The translations under genes were made by a program, and so were the position numbers. A stretch of 5,533 nucleotides of DNA, taken from Planctomycetia bacterium. GTDB lineage: Bacteria > Planctomycetota > Planctomycetia > Gemmatales > Gemmataceae. A model generated the notes under the pieces. The model saw only the letters and a list, made by a program, of their open reading frames with translations, searched no databases and was not told where the DNA came from. Location: the NCBI GenBank assembly GCA_022616395.1, contig JAKEEV010000065.1:1-5533 (forward strand). Reading direction: 5' to 3'. Of this stretch, positions 1 through 4,714 are shown one piece after another. Position 1 is the first letter of the stretch; every line of letters begins with the position of its first letter.

Positions 1-126
1 ACTGCCCATCCGTTCGACCGCGTGAGCTTCAAAGAGCAGGGCATCGGCCAGGCTCGTCTTGCCCGCGGCTCGGTGCCCCACGAGCGCAATGTCCCGCACG
101 TTCTCTACTAGGTGCTTGGCTGCCAT
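1..126 (-). CDS. Elongation factor G-like GTPase, N-terminal fragment
   Basis: The first 42 codons of a translational GTPase that continues beyond the left edge. The visible protein begins MAAKHLVENVRDIALVGH. It carries a Walker A/P-loop GHRAAGKT at residues 17-24 that binds nucleotide phosphates, followed by SLADALLFEA. Classical EF-G reads AHIDAGKTT here. The GH-x-x-A-GKTSLA-ALL form is typical of the EF-G paralogue found in many bacteria beside true FusA. I take it as that paralogue; its exact role is not settled by 42 residues. I chose the ATG at 126 because GGAG lies 9 nt upstream. An in-frame ATG at 141 would add five residues (MEFRI) but has no ribosome-binding site. The gene follows hisA by 63 nt on the same strand and may be co-transcribed with it. 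The G2-G5 GTPase motifs are outside the window. Confidence 0.8.
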   Translation of the reverse strand, partial: MAAKHLVENVRDIALVGHRAAGKTSLADALLFEAHAVERMGS

Positions 127-135
127 GATGCGAAA

Positions 136-139
136 CTCC
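136..139 (-). promoter_or_regulatory. Ribosome-binding site of the EF-G-like gene
   Basis: GGAG on the minus strand, 9 nt before the ATG at 126. It lies inside the codons that would follow the alternative ATG at 141, so it decides the start in favour of 126. Confidence 0.55.
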
Positions 140-189
140 ATTTGGGAAAGGTTAGGTTTTTGTTGTCGCGACCCGAAGCGGAGCAACCT

Positions 190-909
190 CTATTCCGCGC
201 GAGCCGCAGAGAGAACATCCTTCAACGCAAGCGATCCTTCGTACAGCGCACGACCAATGATGCACCCGTAACACTCGGTGCTCACGAGTCGCGCGACGTG
301 TTCCAGTGTCGAGATTCCGCCCGAGGCGATGACCGGTAAGCGTACCGCGGCTTGCAGTTCGGCCAGAGCATCGAAGTTTGGCCCACTCATCATTCCATCC
401 GTGGCGATGTCGGTGTAAACGATGGCCGCCAGAGGAGCATCGGCCACTAGTTTCGCCAACTCGACCGCCTTGACGCGCGACACAGCAAGCCACCCCTCGG
501 TGGCGATGAACCCGTCCTTCGCGTCCAGACCAAGCACGATTCGGTCGGGGTAGCGGTCAGCCACCGCGCGCACCCACTCCGGCGACTGGAGCGCGCGCGT
601 GCCCAGAACGGCCCAGCGAATGCCCCAGTCGAAAGCGGCGGCGAGGTCATCGTCGGTGCGAAGGCCGCCCCCGAGTTGAATGGGAACACGGGCGGCCTCA
701 ACGATCTTGCGAATAACCGGACCGTTGACCGGTCGGCCAGATTTGGCTCCATCCAGATCCACGACGTGAAGCCGATCCGCGCCCTGATCGACCCACTGGC
801 GCGCAACTGTCGCGGGGTTGTCGGAGAAGACGGTTTCCCGTGAATAATCTCCCTGGCGCAGCCGGACACAGCGGCCATTTAACAGGTCGATTGCCGGGTA
901 GATGTGCAT
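190..909 (-). CDS. hisA: HisA, ProFAR isomerase of histidine biosynthesis
   Basis: A 239-residue cytoplasmic (beta/alpha)8-barrel enzyme. It performs the Amadori rearrangement of ProFAR to PRFAR, the fourth step of histidine synthesis. The length is normal for the family and the sequence is intact. Visible hallmarks: the opening HIYPAIDLLNGRCVRLRQGDY with catalytic Asp8; HVVDLDGAKSG at 48-58; the phosphate-binding GGGLR at 80-84; LGLDAKDG at 126-133 with the second catalytic Asp129; YTDIATDGM-x-GPN at 165-178; ASGGIS at 195-200; and IIGRALYEG at 217-225. The ATG at 909 is fixed by family alignment and by an in-frame TGA two codons upstream. Its ribosome-binding site is weak: GGA 7 nt upstream, with a better AGGAG 18 nt away in a hairpin loop. 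No other his gene adjoins it here. It ends 63 nt before the EF-G-like gene. Dual HisA/TrpF activity (PriA type) cannot be excluded from sequence alone. Confidence 0.97.
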   Translation of the reverse strand: MHIYPAIDLLNGRCVRLRQGDYSRETVFSDNPATVARQWVDQGADRLHVVDLDGAKSGRPVNGPVIRKIVEAARVPIQLGGGLRTDDDLAAAFDWGIRWAVLGTRALQSPEWVRAVADRYPDRIVLGLDAKDGFIATEGWLAVSRVKAVELAKLVADAPLAAIVYTDIATDGMMSGPNFDALAELQAAVRLPVIASGGISTLEHVARLVSTECYGCIIGRALYEGSLALKDVLSAARAE

Positions 910-920
910 GATTCAATCCG

Positions 921-949
921 CCCGGCGCTCCTGCCGGGAATCGATCCCG
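921..949 (-). promoter_or_regulatory. Two overlapping hairpins in the hisA leader
   Basis: On the minus strand CCCGGC-AGGAGC-GCCGGG (938-921) forms a perfect 6-bp stem whose loop contains AGGAG. An upstream stem pairs 949-945 with 939-935 (5 bp, CGGGA/TCCCG on the plus strand). The stems share positions 935-938, so only one can form at a time. They lie 11-40 nt before the hisA ATG. Such an arrangement could tune ribosome access or transcription, but no leader peptide or T-tract supports classic attenuation. Regulatory function is inference. Confidence 0.3.
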
Positions 950-1034
950 AACCTCCGAGGTATTGTTCCGAGTATGAAGGATGAAAGCAAGGGAATTGAA
1001 GGAATCGTAAAGGCGAACCCAGCCACGAGGGGAA

Positions 1035-1138
1035 TCAGAGCCGCGACCGTCAGGGTGCGTTACTTTCACGTGGACCGCGGGCCCCTGGCCCGCTCTTCTC
1101 TAGCGAGAAGACGCGCTCCGTTACCGTCGCGGCTCTGA
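1035..1138. repeat. 13-bp inverted repeat enclosing two hairpins
   Basis: Positions 1035-1047 (TCAGAGCCGCGAC) are perfectly complementary to 1126-1138, with 78 nt between. Inside lie two adjoining stems: 1077-1082 with 1088-1093 (GCGGGC/GCCCGC), and 1094-1100 with 1105-1111 (TCTTCTC/GAGAAGA, 4-nt loop). The minus-strand transcript of this stretch, starting 32 nt after the last toroid gene, can fold into a branched structure. It dominates the 261-nt gene-free gap 910-1170, where I see no credible gene. A third copy of the 13-mer is at 2290-2302. It may be a structured RNA end, a small palindromic element or a processing site. Confidence 0.5.
1077..1111 (-). terminator. Tandem GC-rich hairpins, possible terminator
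   Basis: Two back-to-back stems (7 bp with loop GCTA, then 6 bp with loop CAGGG on the minus strand) lie 59-94 nt after the stop of the downstream-most toroid gene. Position and stability fit transcription termination between the cluster and hisA. There is no U-tract after either stem, so a standard intrinsic terminator is not shown. Confidence 0.3.
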
Positions 1139-1170
1139 AAATACCGCCCTCGCGGGATTCGCCAGTGATC

Positions 1171-2256
1171 TCAGCGCGAGAAGGCCGGGATGTAGTCATT
1201 GTCGAGTTGGAGAATGACAAGCGCGATCGCGGTGTAGTAGACCGGCCCATAGTTCGGGTCGCTCCAACTCCCGTCCTTCCCCTGTGAATCCTTGAGTACC
1301 TTGAAGAGGCCGGTACGGTAAGTAGACCAGCGCATCAGATCGTCGTCGCGTGCTTCGGGGTCAAGTTTGCGGTGCCCGGTCTCCCCCAAGGAGTAAGCGA
1401 CGCGAGCCATATGATAATACGGGAGAAGCCCGAAGACTCCGCCAGTGCGGAGGAACTGCATCTGCTGCGCGGTGGATACCTTTGCGCTCTTGACCCATCG
1501 CGCGAGCGGATCTGGACGAGTTCCATCGTACATGAGTCCGCTCGCGGCCGCACTGGCGGTGTTCATCGGCTGCCCATCGCCTCCCATCGGTCGCACTCCA
1601 CCGGCGAGGGAGTAAATCACGCCACCGTCGCGATTGGTGGATTTCACGAGATACTCGATCGCCTTCTGCGTCGCCTGTTTCGGGACTTCAATGCCGACCT
1701 TGCGCGCGGCCAGGAGTGATTGGAGCATGTTGGCGGTGGAGAAGCCATCATCGAAATCGTTGCCGATTCGCGGGCTGATGTAACCCCATCCCCCGCGTGT
1801 GGTTTGGTTATCCGCAGCGAACTTGACGGCGCCATCGAGGAGCTTGGCGAGTTTCTTGCGCCGATCCTGGTCATCGTCGGTATCGTACGCGCACGCCACG
1901 AATAGAATCGCAGCGGCGTGACCGGCCATGTACTGGTACTGCTCGTTCTCGCTCTTGCCACCAATGAGGCCGGTCGGCTGAGCGTGCTTCGCCATCCAGT
2001 CGAGAGCTTTGCGAATCTGAGCCGCGTAAGTCCCCTCCGTGGGCGTGCTTCCTTGCATCAACAGTGCCAGTCCCGCCATCGCGGTGACGGTCGTCTGAGA
2101 CATGCCGTTGATCGCCTCCCAGCTCCCATCCGCCTTTTGTTTATCCGCGAGCCACTTCACCCCATCGCGGACGTTCGCCCGAACATCAGGCGCGGGTACT
2201 TGGGGCGCGGAGGGCGTCATCAGGACAAGAGCAAGCAAGGCGGTGGAGGAAGTCAT
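1171..2256 (-). CDS. Exported alpha/alpha-toroid repeat protein, copy 1 (361 aa)
   Basis: A member of the prenyltransferase/squalene-oxidase repeat superfamily (alpha/alpha toroid) as seen in planctomycete secreted proteins; no function is established. The N-terminus (MTSSTALLALVLM, then a Pro/Ala-rich stretch to PDV at 23) resembles a short signal peptide without the usual Lys/Arg. QW-type motifs (Q-x3/4-G-x-W) occur at 40-46 (QKADGSW), 151-157 (QTTRGGW) and 325-331 (QGKDGSW). GGVIYS is at 211-216. An acidic loop YDTDDDQDRR spans 124-133, and NDFDDG spans 166-171. The protein ends ALVILQLDNDYIPAFSR. The ATG at 2256 is preferred over an in-frame TTG at 2277. All three paralogues then start MT- and reach PDV after exactly 22 residues, and GGTG lies 6 nt upstream. 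Copy 1 is closely related to copies 2 and 3: the last 52 residues match copy 3 at 33 positions, ungapped, by hand count. DTDD resembles the DxDD of class II terpene cyclases, but I read it as an inter-helix loop, not an active site. Confidence 0.85.
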   Translation of the reverse strand: MTSSTALLALVLMTPSAPQVPAPDVRANVRDGVKWLADKQKADGSWEAINGMSQTTVTAMAGLALLMQGSTPTEGTYAAQIRKALDWMAKHAQPTGLIGGKSENEQYQYMAGHAAAILFVACAYDTDDDQDRRKKLAKLLDGAVKFAADNQTTRGGWGYISPRIGNDFDDGFSTANMLQSLLAARKVGIEVPKQATQKAIEYLVKSTNRDGGVIYSLAGGVRPMGGDGQPMNTASAAASGLMYDGTRPDPLARWVKSAKVSTAQQMQFLRTGGVFGLLPYYHMARVAYSLGETGHRKLDPEARDDDLMRWSTYRTGLFKVLKDSQGKDGSWSDPNYGPVYYTAIALVILQLDNDYIPAFSR

Positions 2257-2262
2257 TTGGGG

Positions 2263-2266
2263 CACC
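2263..2266 (-). promoter_or_regulatory. GGTG ribosome-binding site, copy 1
   Basis: GGTG (within GGGGGTG) lies 6 nt before the ATG at 2256. It can pair with the anti-Shine-Dalgarno region as part of AGGAGGTGATC. The same tetramer at the same spacing precedes copies 2 and 3, which supports this start. Confidence 0.5.
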
Positions 2267-2289
2267 CCCAGGAACAAACAGCAAAGCGG

Positions 2290-2302
2290 TCAGAGCCGCG
2301 AC
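2290..2302 (+). repeat. Third copy of the 13-bp repeat
   Basis: TCAGAGCCGCGAC, identical to 1035-1047 and the reverse complement of 1126-1138. It sits in the untranslated leader of toroid copy 1, between the shared leader element and the ribosome-binding site. Its preceding GCGG and internal CCGC can form a 4-bp hairpin. Two non-coding copies flanking the same gene are unlikely to be accidental but could be. Confidence 0.4.
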
Positions 2303-2327
2303 AGCGCGACACGGATGATGATATCAC

Positions 2328-2356
2328 ATTGACGCAACACCGCCTCAGGATCAACA
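2328..2356 (-). promoter_or_regulatory. Shared bipartite leader element, copy 1
   Basis: On the minus strand TGTTGATC (2356-2349), then 13 nt, then GCGTCAAT (2335-2328). The same two boxes at the same spacing occur before copy 3, and a version with a degenerate second box before copy 2. It begins 29 nt after the stop of copy 2 and ends 71 nt before the copy 1 start. TTGATC could be a -35 hexamer, but no convincing -10 sits 17 nt later (CAATGT), so an operator, an RNA element or duplicated sequence are equally possible. Confidence 0.4.
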
Positions 2357-2385
2357 CCCCGGAAGCAGATTTCAGCGTTCTGGGC

Positions 2386-3474
2386 TTATCGCGAGTACGG
2401 CTGAAGGTATTCGTTGTCGAGTTGGAGGATGACAAGCGCGAGGGAGGTGGTGTAAACGGGTGCGCCGTAGAGGTCGGCCCAGTACCCGTCCTTCTTCTGT
2501 GTGTCCTTGAGCGCTTTGAAGAGCGGTTGTCGGAAGGTACTCCATCGGAGTTTGGTATCGGTGGCGCTCGAATCAATTCTTTGGTAGCCGGTTTCCCCCA
2601 GCGCAAACATCATCCGGGCCAACTCGTAGAAGTGCAGGACAGTGTAGACACCGCCGGTGCCGTCTCGGAGGAAGCGGAATTGTGGGTCGTTGTTGGCGTT
2701 CGCGAATTTCACCCATTTCGGTAACAGTTCCGGCCGAATGCTTGCATCCATCAACAGCCCCTTTGCGGCCGCGGCGGTGATGTACGGTTGACCATCACTA
2801 TCCTTCGGTCGCGCGCCGTTGGCAATGCTGTAGATGATCCCACCAACGCGGTTGGTGGACTTCATGAGATAGTCGATGGCTCTGTCGATACTCTTCTTGG
2901 GCACGACAATGCCGACCTTGCGCGCTGCGAATAGCGCCTGGAGGACAAGGGCGGTGGTGTGCCCCTCGTCGAACTCGGTGCCGGGATTGACAGTGAAGTA
3001 AGCCCATCCTCCGCGCGACGTCTGACGTTCCAGGGTGAATACGACAGCCTTCTCAAGGAGTTTCGCGACGCGCGTTCGGCGGTTCTCGTCTTCGTCCACA
3101 TCGTAAACGCACGAGAGGAAAAGAATCGCTTGCGCCTGACTCGATAAGGACTGCGATCTCTCCATGTCGAGCGGGGTGACAAGCGCCCCGTTCGCGGAGG
3201 CGTTCTTCTCGATCCACTCGAGAGCCTTGCGGATGTTCGTTGCGTAGGCTCCGGCTTTGAGTGTGCTTCCTTCCATCAACAACGCGAGGCCAGCGGTCGC
3301 GGAGATGGTGGTCTGGGTCACGCTGTTCGAGCCGCGCCAACTGCCGTCCTCCTGTTGCTGGGTCGCGAGCCACTTGAGTCCATCCTGCACGCACTCCTTC
3401 ACGTCTGGTGCGTTTGGTTCGGCCGGAGGCGCGACCGGGGCAAGAGCAAGTGTAAGGACGGCAAGTGAAGTCAT
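2386..3474 (-). CDS. Exported alpha/alpha-toroid repeat protein, copy 2 (362 aa)
   Basis: The middle paralogue, collinear with copy 1 without gaps for roughly the first 235 residues. The N-terminus MTSLAVLTLALAPVAPP is hydrophobic and Pro/Ala-rich, with no positive charge, and reaches PDV at 23. QW-type motifs: 40-46 (QQEDGSW), 151-157 (QTSRGGW) and 326-332 (QKKDGYW, an unusual GYW). The acidic loop is YDVDEDENRR at 124-133; EFDEG is at 167-171, GGIIYS at 211-216, and the tail is ALVILQLDNEYLQPYSR. Where copies 1 and 3 have a His at 113 (GHAAAILF, PHAHALLF), this copy has Gln (SQAQAILF). Start: the ATG at 3474 matches its paralogues (22 residues to PDV, GGTG 6 nt upstream). An in-frame ATG at 3501 has its own AGGTG 5 nt upstream and would add nine residues (MSYPDVVPL), so that start stays possible. 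An in-frame GTG at 3519 is unlikely. It lies 90 nt after copy 3. Function unknown; an exported structural or glycan-related role is conjecture. Confidence 0.85.
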   Translation of the reverse strand: MTSLAVLTLALAPVAPPAEPNAPDVKECVQDGLKWLATQQQEDGSWRGSNSVTQTTISATAGLALLMEGSTLKAGAYATNIRKALEWIEKNASANGALVTPLDMERSQSLSSQAQAILFLSCVYDVDEDENRRTRVAKLLEKAVVFTLERQTSRGGWAYFTVNPGTEFDEGHTTALVLQALFAARKVGIVVPKKSIDRAIDYLMKSTNRVGGIIYSIANGARPKDSDGQPYITAAAAKGLLMDASIRPELLPKWVKFANANNDPQFRFLRDGTGGVYTVLHFYELARMMFALGETGYQRIDSSATDTKLRWSTFRQPLFKALKDTQKKDGYWADLYGAPVYTTSLALVILQLDNEYLQPYSR

Positions 3475-3480
3475 TAGGGG

Positions 3481-3484
3481 CACC
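3481..3484 (-). promoter_or_regulatory. GGTG ribosome-binding site, copy 2
   Basis: GGTG, 6 nt before the ATG at 3474. The stretch GGTGCCCC-W-AATGACTTC around the start is nearly identical in copies 1 and 2, marking recent common ancestry of the two translation-initiation regions. Confidence 0.45.
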
Positions 3485-3509
3485 ACGTCAGGATAAGACA
3501 TGCCACCAC

Positions 3510-3538
3510 CTGAACACACACGGGATTTGAGATCAACA
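3510..3538 (-). promoter_or_regulatory. Shared bipartite leader element, copy 2 (degenerate)
   Basis: TGTTGATC (3538-3531) on the minus strand, preceded by GGGG exactly as in copy 1, then 13 nt, then GTGTTCAG (3517-3510). The second box matches GCGTCAAT at 4 of 8 positions. The first box also lies inside a possible hairpin at 3523-3555 (GGATTT/AAATCC plus CAAC/GTTG), located 9-42 nt after the stop of copy 3. Folding or protein binding is inference. Confidence 0.35.
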
Positions 3539-3564
3539 CCCCAGTTGTGAAATCCGAAATCGCC

Positions 3565-4632
3565 TCAGCGCGAGAACGCGGGGAGGTACTCGTTTTCAAG
3601 TTGAAGGATGATGAGCGCTTGCGCGGTTGGATAGACGGGGCCGTTGAATGTGTCGGTCCAGCTTCCATCGGCTCCTTGAGCATCTTTGAAGGCTTGGTAG
3701 GCCGGCCTTCGATACGTTGACCAGCGCAGGAACACTTTCGCCTCGGGGTCAAGCTTGCGGTGGCCGTTCTCCCCCAGCGCGAACGCCACGCGAGCCGTCT
3801 GGAAGTGAGTGGTTATACCGTTCGGGTTATTCGGCATGATCGGAGGAGCGCTTGATGTGCGTGTGAGGTTCGCGATCCACTGAGTGAAGGCTTCCGGCCT
3901 AGGGTCGGAGTTCATCAACACCGCGACCGTTGCTCCGGCCGTGAGCTGGGGCTGCCCGTTTCCACGCAGTGGATTTCCGGTTGAGGGAGTGGCGTTGACA
4001 CCACCTTCCATAGTTGTTGCGTTCAAAAGGTATTCGGTGGCCTTGTTGATGACTGATTTCGGCACATCGATACCGACTTTTCGAGTTGCCTGGAGAGCCT
4101 GTAGCATTGTCGTCGTGACGAGGCTGGTGTCGGTTGATCTCTCCGCCGTGGTGGTAAACCACCAACCGCCTCGGCGAGTCTGGGCTTGTGTTGCGTAACT
4201 CACCGCCTTCGCCAGCAGCTTTTCGGATCGCTTTCGGCGGTCGGTGTCATCATCCACATCGAACGCGCACGCCAGGAAGAGCAGCGCGTGAGCGTGAGGG
4301 ATCATGTAGCGGTTGTTTTCCGATGGATGGGCCTTCCCGATCAGCCCTTCCTCGTTGGCGTGCTTGTGCATCCACTCGACGGCCTTGCGGAGGTGCGGGG
4401 CATACGGTCCCGCCTTGAGTGTGCTTCCATCCATCAGAAGCGCAAGCCCTGCCAGCGCGGTCATGGTTGTGGGTTGGGAATCCGCGCGTCCGACCCAACT
4501 GCCGTCTTCTTTCTGTTGATCCGCGAGCCACTTCAAACCCTTCTCGACTGTTTCTTTCACATCGGGAGTCTGCGGCTCGGGTTGAGCGGGGAGAATCAGA
4601 GCCAGTGCCAGAAGTGTGCTTGCGGGAGTCAT
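3565..4632 (-). CDS. Exported alpha/alpha-toroid repeat protein, copy 3 (355 aa)
   Basis: The first toroid gene to be transcribed and the most divergent in the middle. The N-terminus MTPASTLLALALILPAQPEP is hydrophobic, lacks Lys/Arg and reaches PDV at 23. QW-type motifs lie at 40-46 (QKEDGSW), 151-157 (QTRRGGW) and 319-325 (QGADGSW). The acidic loop FDVDDDTDRR spans 124-133. The FD[DE]G block of copies 1 and 2 is replaced by ERSTDTS (164-170), and the [IV]IYS after GG by VNAT. A Pro/Asn-rich loop (SAPPIMPNNPNG, 261-272) replaces the sequence before the sixth or later helix pair. The tail is ALIILQLENEYLPAFSR. The ATG at 4632 is chosen by alignment to copies 1 and 2 and by GGTG 6 nt upstream. 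In-frame GTG at 4668 and ATG at 4665 lack a ribosome-binding site and fall in the shared leader element. It begins 82 nt after the lipoprotein gene. Function unknown. Confidence 0.85.
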   Translation of the reverse strand: MTPASTLLALALILPAQPEPQTPDVKETVEKGLKWLADQQKEDGSWVGRADSQPTTMTALAGLALLMDGSTLKAGPYAPHLRKAVEWMHKHANEEGLIGKAHPSENNRYMIPHAHALLFLACAFDVDDDTDRRKRSEKLLAKAVSYATQAQTRRGGWWFTTTAERSTDTSLVTTTMLQALQATRKVGIDVPKSVINKATEYLLNATTMEGGVNATPSTGNPLRGNGQPQLTAGATVAVLMNSDPRPEAFTQWIANLTRTSSAPPIMPNNPNGITTHFQTARVAFALGENGHRKLDPEAKVFLRWSTYRRPAYQAFKDAQGADGSWTDTFNGPVYPTAQALIILQLENEYLPAFSR

Positions 4633-4638
4633 GTTCAG

Positions 4639-4642
4639 CACC
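4639..4642 (-). promoter_or_regulatory. GGTG ribosome-binding site, copy 3
   Basis: GGTG, 6 nt before the ATG at 4632, at the same position as in the other two copies although the six spacer bases differ (CTGAAC against CCCCAA and CCCCTA). The tetramer being kept while its spacer changed supports function. Confidence 0.45.
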
Positions 4643-4669
4643 GGTGAGAAAGGCGAATACACCATCACT

Positions 4670-4698
4670 ATTGACGCATTTCGGGGTCGAGTTCAACA
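4670..4698 (-). promoter_or_regulatory. Shared bipartite leader element, copy 3
   Basis: TGTTGAAC (4698-4691) on the minus strand, 13 nt, then GCGTCAAT (4677-4670), followed by AGTGAT where copy 1 has GTGAT. The 13 nt between the boxes differ from copy 1 while the boxes are conserved, which looks more like a functional element than plain residual homology. It ends 37 nt before the copy 3 start. Confidence 0.4.
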
Positions 4699-4714
4699 TC
4701 CAGACAGGAAAATG

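Noticed and set aside
902..1138. Plus-strand open frame of 78 codons covering most of the gap before hisA.
   Set aside because: No ribosome-binding site at its ATGs and no recognisable protein, and its 3' half is the inverted-repeat structure. A small gene cannot be fully excluded.
1035..1138. Cloverleaf-like fold considered as a tRNA or other known structured RNA.
   Set aside because: There is no T-loop GTTCRANNC-type sequence at the right place, the outer stem is 13 bp rather than 7, and there is no SRP-RNA-like GGAAG apical loop.
1918..2724. Long plus-strand open frame of 268 codons across the copy 1/copy 2 boundary.
   Set aside because: It is antisense to two well-supported genes and spans their gap. 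Its protein is Arg/Leu/Val-rich with no family look. Similar antisense frames over the paralogues (for example 4186-4647) follow from shared codon bias.
1171..4632. Assigning the toroid proteins as squalene-hopene cyclases or protein prenyltransferases.
   Set aside because: They are about half the length of squalene-hopene cyclases, carry a signal-like N-terminus, and their DxDD-like string sits in an apparent inter-helix loop. Nothing shows the zinc ligands of protein prenyltransferases.
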